In this document: in pieces, positions 45,367 through 55,778 of the stretch
Numbering within the stretch: the first letter of the stretch is position 1
Layout of the letters: the number at the start of each line of letters is the position of its first letter
Source of the DNA: Symsagittifera roscoffensis
Lineage: Eukaryota > Xenacoelomorpha > Acoela > Convolutidae
Reading direction: 5' to 3'
Assembly: GCF_963678635.1 (NCBI RefSeq)
Contig: NC_087071.1
Coordinates: 16,553,613 to 16,617,612 of the forward strand
Length of the DNA stretch: 64,000 nt
Position numbers and translations under genes: made by a program
Notes under the pieces: generated by a model
Told to the model about the DNA's origin: nothing
The model's input: only the letters and a program-made list of their open reading frames with translations
Database searches by the model: none

Positions 45367-45906
45367 ATGGTAGAAACAGAAAAGAGTTTGTATCCCGCAA
45401 ATCTGAAAAAGTATACGGACGAAGGTCGATTACCGTTGAATGTCAAACGGGAAATAATTCCATGTTTGGTGGAAAGCTCAGTGGGTTGTCAAGAAAACGA
45501 GGAGCTAAATGGTGTAACTTCTGCTATGCTTCATGAAGCATTTTGGCTAAGTCCCATATACGAATCAATTTTCATCCTTTGTTCAGAGCTGAAGTCTAAG
45601 CCATTGCAGCTTTCTAGAGCTGAAATTGTGCTGAAGGAGTTATATACATTCTTTAAGAATGACCAGAAAATAACAGAACTTTTTGCAGAAATGAGTTTCA
45701 TCAAAACTGATGTCGAAAACATGAACGCTTGTATGTGTTCGGATCAACTTATTAATATACCCGATATTGTTTTGAACGTTTTGGAAAAAACTTCGGATGA
45801 AAAGTGGGACAATTTGCAAGGTGACAAATTTTTCAACAGGTTTCTGTACTCAAATGTAAAAAAATTAATGCTCCATGATTTGTTTTTTAAAGTTTTGGTT
45901 GTTTAA
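45367..45906 (+). CDS. TELO2: TELO2 (Tel2/CLK-2) homologue, first exon
   Basis: Begins MVETEKSLYPANLKK; open to a stop at 45904-45906, but the exon probably ends earlier (donor AAT|GTAAAA after 45855, or one of several weak GTs up to 45895). The product is an alpha-helical HEAT-like repeat protein. INIPDIVLNVLEK matches the conserved LPD..AN.L stretch of human TELO2. The Tel2 family, with Tti1 and Tti2, is known to help PI3K-like kinases (mTOR, ATM, ATR, DNA-PK) mature with Hsp90. Identification rests on this exon plus the three that follow in the same order as in the human protein. Confidence 0.75.
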   Translation: MVETEKSLYPANLKKYTDEGRLPLNVKREIIPCLVESSVGCQENEELNGVTSAMLHEAFWLSPIYESIFILCSELKSKPLQLSRAEIVLKELYTFFKNDQKITELFAEMSFIKTDVENMNACMCSDQLINIPDIVLNVLEKTSDEKWDNLQGDKFFNRFLYSNVKKLMLHDLFFKVLVV

Positions 45907-46069
45907 GGTTATTCGAAGCTGTAGTTTTGCTCCTCAAAACAAACCCGCTTGTTGGAAGTAAAAAAATATATTTCTCAGTTCTATCGTATTTTATTTCGAA
46001 GAGTTGCAAACGAGCAAAATGTGTCAAGTTGGTTCTTTCACCGCTGACGACTATGTCCTAGACCGCTGA

Positions 46070-46218
46070 CGACCTTTCACCGCTGACGACTATTTGGATC
46101 CTGACGACTATGTGGCTAGACGCTCTCTTTGGCAGCTTTCGGCTAATTGCCCCAAAGAGTACCTGGATACATTTGTTACTTCTATTCTGAAAGTTTGCTC
46201 TTCGTGGAAAAATGTTAG
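46070..46218 (+). CDS. TELO2: TELO2 homologue, second visible exon (5' edge unresolved)
   Basis: Open frame ending at donor AG|GTCAGT. DYVARRSLWQLSANCPKEYL aligns with human TELO2 around CWRLVEQVPDRAM. Upstream in the same frame is TGA (46067-46069), inside a 39-nt direct duplication (repeat starts at 46037 and 46076, both reading FTADDY). The exon may therefore start downstream of the stop, for example at the weak acceptor ggctag before 46120, or the gene may be damaged here. Confidence 0.55.
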
Positions 46219-46334
46219 GTCAGTTACAAAATGCACAAATTGGTTTTTCCCAATATTGGTAACCTAAATATAAATGATATGATTAAAGTCTAGAATAGCT
46301 TTAAGCAAATTTGTCAAGTCAAAACTTTTTTTAG

Positions 46335-46615
46335 CTCAATACTCGGAGATCTTGTGGTTCAATGCGAAATCTGTCGTCATATTTTATTCACAAAGCTAGT
46401 TTCTGACCGCTATTTTGAAGATGACCAGCTCATATGCAACTTGTTGGGGTACTTTTTGGGTCCAGAAACCAGCAGATTGGAGATTTTCGACCTGTTTCTT
46501 ACTGACGTATGCAAGGTCTGGGCCGATCCCTTTGTGGTGCTGTATGTACCATACGAGCAATTGCTGTACATAAACAAAATTGCAGCTCTAGGAATCCAGA
46601 AACACCCCAGTCCAG
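46335..46615 (+). CDS. TELO2: TELO2 homologue, third visible exon
   Basis: 281 nt, acceptor ttttttag, donor CAG|GTTTGC. It completes a serine codon from the previous exon and reads SILGDLVVQCEICRHILFTK, then LLGYFLGPETSRLEIFDLF and VPYEQLLYINK. These match the LLGNLVVKN and LLGHLAMD segments of human TELO2 in order and spacing. A tRNA-derived SINE follows in the intron. Confidence 0.8.
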
Positions 46616-46624
46616 GTTTGCTTA

Positions 46625-46990
46625 CACTAGCGCTCAGCGTATTGTATTAGTACGAACCTTCTTGTTTTCTAATCTACCTCGCAAACTAAATTTTCATTAG
46701 AAGTGTTCACTTATTTGGAAATTTCACTGTAGCATTGGAAATTGCATAGCATCTGTTCTCTGCTTCATTTGTGGCTAGTGTTTGGTGATTATTAAGCGTC
46801 CGTGGCTGTGTACTTTAGTGTGTGAGACTATTAATTCCTAGGTCGCAAGTTCGAATCTCAGACGTAGCCGGAATCCGAATTTGTACTATTTCGAGGCTTA
46901 TTTCTAATTTTTCTTATTGCACTTTATAGATCTGCTTTTTGTGTTCTCGCAAGTATTTTCGAAACAAAGCTTCGCCTCTGTGTGAAATTT
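46625..46990 (+). repeat. SINE with tRNA-like head and gcttcgcctctgtg tail
   Basis: The leader agtacgaaccttcttgttttc, shared with 16250, is followed by the tRNA-like head at 46792-46870 (CGTCCGTGGCTGTGTA, GGTCGCAAGTTCGAATC). The 3' end is ttcgaaacaaagcttcgcctctgtgtg. The same gaagctc..cgcctctgtg tail recurs near 7735, 15960, 32490, 35690, 49145 and 50870, often after tttgtatcgcaag. Confidence 0.6.
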
Positions 46991-47905
46991 TGAGTTCTTC
47001 GCTGAAATATATGAAGTTACTCAATTTCACTATCAATTCTACGTTAAAATTTCACTGAAAAACCGAAAGGCAAAAACCAGTTTTTCTCGACACTGAGAAA
47101 GCTTTCTCTAAAGAAAGTTTGCTGGAATCATAAGCACGACTGGAAAGGCTAGTTGACCCCCTGAATGTAACTTCTGTGTAAGCTTTCTTTGAAGAACTTA
47201 AAATCATGCGGAAAAAATCTCATCTTATGCAGTAGTTCCTTCCCTTTTGGAGAATGGTCGGCAGGGTTGCATGATTAAAATCAACTTGATTTAAATCAAT
47301 GATTTGAATCGGATTTTAATCGTAGAATAAAAATCAACCCTTGTGTTATCCTACCGAGTGCCGCGGTAAACATACAACCCAGCTTGCAGTATTTACATTG
47401 GTTACGTAATTCGCTCTTCATAGCATTCTTTTAACTGGAAAAGTTTTTCAGCACTTTCGGATTTATCCATTCCAGTCTCAGAAATTGACTGGGAATAGAC
47501 AATTATGGGTAACTTCTGTTCTTCTTTCGGATGCTGGATCAGTAATTTTGCGTAAATTAATTGATTCTTGAAACAAAAACTTTTCCAATAAAAATCGAAA
47601 AAATCAAATCGGATTTATATCAATCGAGAGTATACATCAGATTTTTATGCAACCCTGATGGTCAGAACAGTAATTTATTATTGAAAGAGCCATCAAGTAC
47701 TAATGAATTGACACAGGTCGTATGGTTTTTGCTTCGTGCCAATATTTGAACCTGAAAAGATGGTGGCTCGAACTAATTCTGTTGAAACCTAAAGCTTCAA
47801 GGAAAGGTGGAACATCCAATTTAGTGTAAATTGAAAATTGAACCATGATGTTTCGGCTTTCTCAGCAATGTATTGTATTATTTTGACAGCGACTGTTTTG
47901 TTAAG

Positions 47906-48119
47906 CTGAATGGGGGAAGAGTTGTAGCCACCGAATAATGGAGGGGATCACGATTTACCTCAAGAGTTCAGTGGAAAGAGTACGTGTAATGGGCTCATAC
48001 GTAGGACAGCTTCTCTGCAATGCGGTCAATAAAGGCGCTAAATCGAAGTTGGACCTCCCGAAAACATCAACTACTGACCATTTCATTAAACAGATTGATC
48101 AATTGGTCAAGCTATACGA
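47906..48119 (+). CDS. TELO2: TELO2 homologue, fourth visible exon
   Basis: Reads IMEGITIYLKSSVERVRVMG, aligning with the human [20 protein letters not shown] block, then SYVGQLLCNAV and VKLYE. The donor GA|GTAAGT is strong. The acceptor ttaag before 47906 is chosen because it preserves phase (G plus CT); it is not certain. The acidic linker and the C-terminal Tel2 domain that should follow are not visible before the gap at 52241. Confidence 0.7.
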
Positions 48120-48311
48120 GTAAGTTATACTGTGCTACTAAGGTGTAATTATTTTTTGATATAGCGAGTGTTTAAAAACACGTTTCTCATTACCCCTGCG
48201 TTTAGCAAGGGTGTTGCAACAGGGTACTTGTCTTAAACTACTTTGCTCCCCGGGTACTAGACAAACTACTTTGTTCTCAAGATTTTGCACGTGAAAATGT
48301 TACACGTGTTT

Positions 48312-48450
48312 ACCCTTGCAATAAGCAAGGGTAGTGCCATCGGGTACAAGACTTTTGCCCGTAAATAACTTTGTTCACGGAATGGTCAATTTTGTAGGAA
48401 TGGTAAATTTCAAGATATGCTCAATTTCTGAAAATTCAAATGAAACTATC
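48312..48450 (+). repeat. Hairpin-headed dispersed repeat
   Basis: Begins with the stem-loop ACCCTTGCAATAAGCAAGGG and continues atcgggtacaagacttttgc, cgtaaataactttgttcac and agaatggtcaatttt. Related copies lie near 16468, 29310, 34905, 42730, 48200, 54535 and 57098. The terminal hairpin raises the possibility of a Helitron-like end, but no CTRRT terminus was established. Confidence 0.5.
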
Positions 48451-49387
48451 TCATCTGGGTAAATAGCTGGAATAAGTTTCGGTAACTAGTTGTTTTTTTT
48501 TTTTTCAAATAAATATCTTGAAAAATGTTAATTTTTTGGGATTCGTGTTTTTCAGCCTAGCTTCTGTCGGTTCATTTTCCGTTTCTTTAAATGGCGTTAA
48601 CATTATCTAGTACTTGTTTTTATCGTCCTGCTTTGTGAAGCATGGATTTGTTTTGATTCTATAAATACTATTAGTATAATTGAAAGTTCTGTAATTTGTC
48701 ATGAAGCAAGTCTGATTTAGAATATTTTTTTGAAGATTTTTTTCCAATTAAATGGTTTCTACTGATTTTGTATCGGCTTTGTCAACTGTGAGAAACTTTT
48801 TGACTCTTTATAGAAACTACCCTGTCAAATCGTTGCGATAATCTTTCTTGGATGGAAGCAGCGGTTCCTAGATTTTTTCAAAGAAAAAGGTTGTCTTTGG
48901 GAAGATTCCATTTTCTCAAAAATGTTCAGTCCTAATTAATTTCTTAGAGAAGCAGCTAAGGATTAGGACAAAGTCCAATTTTTGAAACTGCCCATTTATT
49001 CCGCATCAAAACAACAAATTCCAAATTTATCAAACAGCCAGCTCCTGCCTTATCTGGACCACTAGTTATTTTTTTATCGAGACAAGCGAACATTTGGGTT
49101 CATTCGATTTTTTTCTTCAATTTTTTCGACTTCTTTTGTATTGTATCGCAAGTGGCGCGAAGCTCTGTTTCGCCTCTGTGATCAACTTGCTTTTAAATAA
49201 GATCAAAGGCAATCAGCCGTCCAGCAGATCGGCGTAGAGGTAAAACACCTGGTTAAGACGACAAAGGCTTGTGGTTCGGAATCGGCCTGTACCTGTTTTT
49301 TTTTGGTAGCTAGAAGTTTTCTGCTTTTTGAGACTATCGTCCGTCTGTTCATTTTTGTCGGTTAAGTTCCCGTAGCCCGAATCTTTT

Positions 49388-49851
49388 TAGGAACCGATGG
49401 ACGTAGTTCAGACTCTAATATAGGGCGCGATTATATTTTTTTTTCAGAAAACGTCTAAAATTTCGGGCTCAATTTACTCTTTCGCGGTTTGACTGTTGAG
49501 TTTTTTTGAATTCAGTTCTTTCCTTTTGTTAAAAGGAAGATGAACTCCACTATCGAACAGCAAATCTGCAAATGTCACTAAACGTGATCGACTTTTAGTT
49601 TTGAAAGTCGAGTTTAATTTTCGGACTTCCCATCGAAATAAAGATTCAACTTATTGATCCAGTTTTCTCATATAGGGTTAATTTTTTCAAAAAAAGCTAA
49701 TCATTGGTTGTTCGAGCTTTTCAAAGAGGCTCAAGGGCATTAATTTTTTTCTTTGAATTTCGAAACTAGATTTTTCAAAAAATAACAAGTCAGTATTTTT
49801 CTTTTTGTTTAGGTTCATTGACTCTTTTCCAACTGTCTGTTGGCTATGTTT
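49388..49851. mobile_element. MITE-like family member, near full length
   Basis: Left part ggaaccgatggacgtagttc, internal family blocks (tatcgaacagcaaat, tttcggacttcccatcg), right end ggttcattgactcttttcca and actgtctgttggctatg. A left-end fragment of the family lies at about 44551-44730 in alpha-tubulin intron 1. Confidence 0.6.
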
Positions 49852-50916
49852 GAAGGTTCAGGTATCTTCTAAGTTTCTGAATGCCATTTCCAAAGCCCCC
49901 TGGTACAATTATTAGAGTTACGTGTAGTTTTAATTTTTTGAAAACTTTGATAAAAATTTATCAAATCAAAAAAGATCTGTTATTTGAAGCTCATGAATTT
50001 TTTATGTGCACAGGTTTTTTTATATATGCTCTATCGATTAATGCGCACTGAAATTTTACTCACACATGTGATTACTATGCTCGCGATAAGCAAGCATAAA
50101 CAATTCGGAACATCCTTTTTCTTTATCTTTTTCTCAAATCTGCCTTTTCGTCAACCAATAGACATAATTTGATGCCTGCAGATCAGATACCCGTTCTGTT
50201 TACGCTTGCGATTAGCCTTATCAAATTGGAATATAGAGTTGTTTTTCGGGTTAAAAACTAGTTTAACAAAATCAATTTAATCAGTAAGCATCGCCTTCTA
50301 TTCACTGCCTTCAGGTTCCTTCCCATTTCCAGTTTCCTTCCCTATGGTTTGGGGTCGCGTCCCTGCTTTGTTTCCTCTTCATAAGTTTTATTCCGTTGCC
50401 TGTTTAATGTTCAATTGTTTGACATGCTCGCCTACAGTGAACTGTCATCGAGACATAATAAAATTTGAATACTGGTAGACCTAGTTTTTTTTTTTAACAT
50501 TTGCGACTTTTTCATTTTTTGCTACTTTTGTTTGTTGTATCGCTCTGTGTCAATTTTCTAATTGTCAGTTTTAATTTAACTAACTTCTATTTGGATTAAT
50601 TCGCGTTTTTTGTTTTTTAAAAATTTTTTTGTTCAACGGTGGTCTGCTCAAAAAATATCAACGTTTTAAAATTTTTTTTTGTTCAACGGTGGTCTGTTCA
50701 AAAAATATCGGTTTTGTTACCGCTTTTTAAGCTTTGTCTCGATGAAATTCCAACTCAATTTTCTAAGGTAAGAAAATTCAAGACAAATTTATGAAAGTTG
50801 TGGTAGATTTAGCTTTTGATGGCACTCCAAAACCTTTTTTTGCCTTAGCAAAGTTCGGCCTAGCCTCTGTGTAAATGCTTATTTTGAAGTAGTTTTTCAG
50901 TTTTTGAAGCCATTTG

Positions 50917-51942
50917 TTTGCAATAGTCAGTAAAATTATGCTGAATTCTGATGATGCATTCCATTAAGTTAGGTTATTTTGTCTTCGTGCAGTTTTTGCG
51001 GGTTACCGAATTTCCTTTCAGTTTGTATGAATTAAGCGGATACAGAGCTAATTCAAAATACCCTAATAAAAGGAGTAAAATCGACATCTAGAATTCCTTT
51101 CTCTGAAATTGGGTTAATTACAGTAACCAAAAAACTATGAGGATAAGTCGCTTGTAATTTACCAGAAATTTTAATTCAGACCTAAAATCACTTATTTAAA
51201 ACAGGGCATATAGTTTAGTTCAATCTTAAACACATAATACAGGGCCAGTTCATTTTTTTAACATCAGTTGGCGACATTTTTTAATTAAAGATGTGTCTTT
51301 GTCAAAACTTTGCAAAAAGTCATCTTTGCTCCTTTTATTGGTTTATTTTGAATCAATGCTGATTTCAAATAACCCAATAAAACGTGCAAAGGTGATTTTT
51401 CAAACTCGTTTCTCTGAAAACAAAAAATTTAAAATTAAAAAAAAAATTTAAAAAAAAAACTTGCTTAAAATGTTACTAGAAACTTTATGTTGTCGCAGTT
51501 ATTATTGCGACATTTTGATAAAGAAACATCTCCTACAAGAAGTCAATTAGTTGGAATTAATGTTAAGCAAGCAAATAGTGCCAACTGATGCAAAATAACA
51601 TGAATTGGGCCTATACTTTATGCCTAACGCTGAGCCAAATGAATGGACCTCATCAGGTCAGAATTTTGCTTAAAAAATTGCAACATAAAATTTTTAGTTA
51701 AATTGTTAGCAACTTTTGTTTTATTACTTTTTGATTTAATTTCACCCAATTTCAGAGAACGAGTGTTAAGATTTCAATCTTACTCCTTTTATCGGGTTGT
51801 ATTAAATCAGCACACTGTATGAGCTTAATTCATACAAATTGTAATGAAAGTTCGATACTCTGCAAAAATCATGGACAGAAAATAAGCCAGCTTAATGAAA
51901 TGCATCATCAGTTTTCGGCATAAATTTACGACTGTTGCAAAA
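50917..51942. mobile_element. Fold-back element with ~400-bp diverged inverted arms
   Basis: The left arm (about 50917-51310) contains tgatgatgcattccattaag, gtttgtatgaattaagc, aataaaaggagtaaaatc and tctctgaaattgggt. The right arm (about 51497-51942) contains the same blocks in reverse complement and order. An extra ataaaacgtgcaaagg..tctctgaaa block lies in the centre. No coding capacity was seen. Confidence 0.7.
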
Positions 51943-52240
51943 AGAATTGATTCAATAATTTAAGTACCAGTTCAATGAGAGAAGATGCAAAGAAATGTGT
52001 TTTTAAACACCCTTTGTTCGTTGATGCGGTTTTCCTAAAAGAGTCCGAAGTTTCTTTAGATATATTATTTCGAAAAATCAGATATCGCGTAGGTTATAAC
52101 GTATAAACTAACTGTTATTATTTCATTGAGTGTTATTATTTCATTTGTTAATGCTTTGATTTGATGCAGTTAGCTTCAATTGATATCTTTTTCAGAACAC
52201 AGGAATCCATTGCTCCTCGGATTCCAAGAGCTCAACTAAT

Positions 52241-52440
52241 NNNNNNNNNNNNNNNNNNNNNNNNNNNNNNNNNNNNNNNNNNNNNNNNNNNNNNNNNNNN
52301 NNNNNNNNNNNNNNNNNNNNNNNNNNNNNNNNNNNNNNNNNNNNNNNNNNNNNNNNNNNNNNNNNNNNNNNNNNNNNNNNNNNNNNNNNNNNNNNNNNNN
52401 NNNNNNNNNNNNNNNNNNNNNNNNNNNNNNNNNNNNNNNN
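52241..52440. other. Assembly gap (200 N)
   Basis: Exactly 200 undetermined bases, probably a fixed-size scaffold gap. Sequence on the right begins inside the MITE-like element matching 14347, so collinearity across this gap is not assured. Confidence 0.98.
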
Positions 52441-52978
52441 TATCGAACAGCATAAATGTAAAGGCCACGAAAAACGTTAATTATTAAACGTGAAAATTAA
52501 TTATCAGATTTCCCAGCGAAATAAAAGTTTTACCCATTGATCCAGTTTTCTCAAATTGGTTTAATTTTATCAAAAAAGTGTCAATCATAAATTGATCTAC
52601 AAATTCAACGAGCTTTAAGGCCATCTAGTTTTTTTTCTGCTAAATTCAAAATGGAGGGTTTTCAAAAAACAAGTCAGTTTTTTTTTCAGTTTGCTTGCGT
52701 TCATTGTTCTTTTCCAACTGTCAGTTGGCTATGTTAGACATTTAAATTTTTCAAAATTCGTTATTCGAATTTGTTTATCACGTGGAGTTCAAGTTGTACT
52801 CTCTAGTAACAAGTTAAAATGATGTCTGATTTCTAGTTCCGAAACCGGATTTAATTTACTACCTTTAATCCTTTTATTCGTTTTTCTTCCTATTACAATG
52901 TCACATTTTTTGGTTTTGTTTTTCATCAACGTTTCCCATCTTTCTGTTGGATTTAAATTTCTTGCTAAGAAAACTAAC

Positions 52979-53233
52979 CAGTTCAAAGGCTCTGAAGTGC
53001 GCTGTTTGCCAGCTTGAGTAAGAGATTGTGAGCAATTCGTCAAGTTGTAGCCTAAGCTTGACGTTCTCCGTTTCCATATTATCATATCTATTTTGAAATC
53101 TCTTTGACGTATTTCCCATGATTGCTGCGATTGAGACTATGGATACGAATGAGGCAATAATATAGACAAAGAGTGTTATCAGCAGCCAGTTTTGTACTAT
53201 AGCTCTGCCATGAATAATTCGCTCCGTCAATGT
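52979..53233 (-). CDS. Second copy of nested-gene exon 2
   Basis: Same length, acceptor and GTTAGT donor as 14905-15159. Within the exon the copies differ by one silent change and one Asp-to-Glu change, so the transmembrane and helical regions are unchanged. If the donor is skipped, the frame ends earlier than in copy 1 (KQNQKM). A counterpart of exon 3 would lie beyond the gap and is not present in the window. Confidence 0.4.
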
Positions 53234-54430
53234 CTGAAATGAGCTACGGTTAGTTTTTCAGCTTTTCTTGATCTGTTTTGAGGTATCTGAATTACCGTCC
53301 CGCAGTCGGTAAAACCTGTTTTTGACAGGCAGATAGGCTCAATACTTTTCCCAAAGCAGCCTTTTTTATTCTCATTATCTGCTATTTATCTTTTTTTTTG
53401 ATGATTGATCATAGTTTTTTTTGGCTTAGCTATAATTTAGCCGAGAATCGAAGGAAGAATCAAAGCGGTTTTTGTATGTCTATTTGGGAATGAAGTCATA
53501 GTAAAGATCAGTATTATAATAATCATCATCATAATAATTACACAAGCAAAGCTTGTGTGATAGTATGAACTCTCTTTTTTTTCAACCTAAGTCGCAAATA
53601 TTAGTGTTCATTTTAAAGTGCTATTTTACTGCAGATCAATAACCAGCGAATAAGTACAGCAATGCTAAAGATATTAACACAGACTATTATATTGCAAATA
53701 GCACTTTAGCTTTAAGGTACAATGGATCTGTAGCGTAGAGGTAGAGAAGGAGACCCGCAACAAAATAAGAGGAATCGAACCTGGGCAGGGTCGGATGTTT
53801 TAAATGACTTTTTTCCGTATACTAGTTATTATGCGTCCGCTCTATAAACTGAGTCATGTTAGATGATAAATTTCTTTTTTCAAATTAACTGCTAATGCGT
53901 CATAATTGGCTTGCGTCACTTAGAAATGATGTAGACTCATAATTGGCGTGCGTCACTCAACAAATTATGGAGGCTCAAAGTTTTACTCATTCAGTTTTTC
54001 CCAGTAGTGTCATCGGTCGTATCAGTAGTGCAACTTCGCCTCTGTGTAAAAAAAATATAATAATCATAATCTAAGCAGAATAATCACAATAATTATAATA
54101 ATCATAATAATAAAAATAATCATAATACTAATAATGATCATAGTAATGATAATTATCATAATAATCATAATAACAATTATAATAATCATCATAATAATAA
54201 TTTTAATAATAATAATATTAATAAATATTATAATATTATTATATTAATAAAATATATTAATATATTATAGTATTATTATATTAATAAAAATAACACGAGT
54301 GAAGAGCAATGTATAAGTACGAATCGTCTTTTTTTCTAACCTAACTGGCAAGTTAGTGTTCATTACATTAAAGTCTTCATTCATAGCTTCTGTTCTCTGC
54401 TTTATTTGTGGCTAGTGTTTGTGAGTTATT

Positions 54431-54509
54431 AAGCGTCCGTGGCTGAGTAGTTATTGCGTGGGACTCATAATCTCTAAGTCGCAAATCGAATCCGAGATGT
54501 AGCCGGATT
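54431..54509 (+). repeat. tRNA-derived SINE head (duplicate of 16361)
   Basis: Identical in arrangement to the SINE head at 16361-16440, so it was carried by the block duplication and not inserted independently. Confidence 0.6.
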
Positions 54510-55580
54510 TTAAATAAATCGAGGCTAATCTCGCGATAAGCAAGGGTATTGTAATCGCCTACTAGACTTTTTCCCCGTAAATAACTTTGTTTACAGAATG
54601 GTCAAAATTAGAAATAGTAAGTTGGTTCATTTCATTATGAATTCAAATTGATTGCGCCTCGGACGGCAAAGGTCCTGGGTTCGAATCTGACAAGACCTGT
54701 TTTTTTTTTCAAAACGGAAATAGCCCGCTTCAAAAAATGGTGTCAGCTTATTGTTGTCTGCTAAGGTTCATTGCCATTTTGTGGATTGTTTTTTTATGAT
54801 TTTTATAGCATTTCACTTGCTCAGTTGTTTATATTTTTGCTAGCCTTGACTTCGTATATTCTCAATTTTTGCTTAAGAACTTTAATCTGCCCACGTGATT
54901 TCGGATTTTTTTTTACCAGCTTAGTGAGCTAATTTCGATCAGGATCGCACAAAATGCTGAAAAACTTAATATAAATCATAGTTTTTTATGACAACAGTTT
55001 TTTTGTGGCTCTTTTGCTTTTTTTCCCGGCTTAATAGGTGTCGGCCTATATTATATCGAGATCGGTTTAATAAAAATAATGTATAATAAAAAGCATAGCT
55101 TTTTGTTGTCCACAATTTATTCCGACCACTGTTATTTAAAAATTAAATATTTTTCTAGTTAAGGCCGTTTTTTTGTGAGCAGTGTTTTCATGACCGCTTT
55201 TTCATGATAATCATGTGATTGATACAGGGTATGGCGAGGTCCTTAGAACATTAGCATTGGCATTAATCGACTCAATTTGTATTTCAGAAACAAGTAACGA
55301 AATAAAAACGCATTTTGATCAAGCTGTGAGGTGTGTGAATACAGAGCTTTCTAGTTTTTGAATGGTTGTATGGTTATTAGCATTCTGGTATGGTTGTTTT
55401 CTAAATAAATTGTTTATCTTTTACGGTTTTGCGTGCGAAATGCAAATTCACTTCTGTGTATGAAATAGCAATGACGTTTCGTCCAGTTACTATGCAAGTT
55501 TTACCGTTTCCTATCTTTCTGGTCTTCTTAATCGTCAAAAACCATTAAGTTTTGGTCGTTAGTTTGTTTGCTTTGCTTAC

Positions 55581-55778
55581 AGGTTTTGCTGTTTGAGTTC
55601 TCTCGATTTGCTCGACCCTGTTGATATAAAGTGCGGCGTTTGGTTCTGGGTTGTTGTGAATGTTGGCTGTTTGAGTTGACAACGGATTGCATGGGTAGTT
55701 TTGGTCCCCAATTGAATCATCGGCTTGTCCTTTATGGTCATAGGCAGTGTAATGAACATCTTGTGGTACTGAGTTCAT
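55581..55778 (-). CDS. Second copy of nested-gene exon 1
   Basis: 198 nt from ATG ([17 protein letters not shown]) to TQTAKP and the GTAAGC donor. Three amino-acid differences from copy 1, frame intact. Together with 52979-53233 it would encode the N-terminus, membrane span and start of the coiled coil of a paralogue or allele. Confidence 0.4.

Larger units (their letters stand above)
48120..52240. other. Repeat-filled interval after the last visible TELO2 exon
   Basis: Holds hairpin-headed repeats (near 48200 and 48312), a second-family SINE (49214-49380), a MITE-like copy (49388-49851), a ~47-bp direct duplication (ttgttcaacggtggtctg at about 50632 and 50680) and a fold-back element (50917-51942). 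I found no exon for the rest of TELO2. Confidence 0.6.

Noticed and set aside
52161-52487. ORFs running through the N gap
   Set aside because: Open only because N bases carry no stops.
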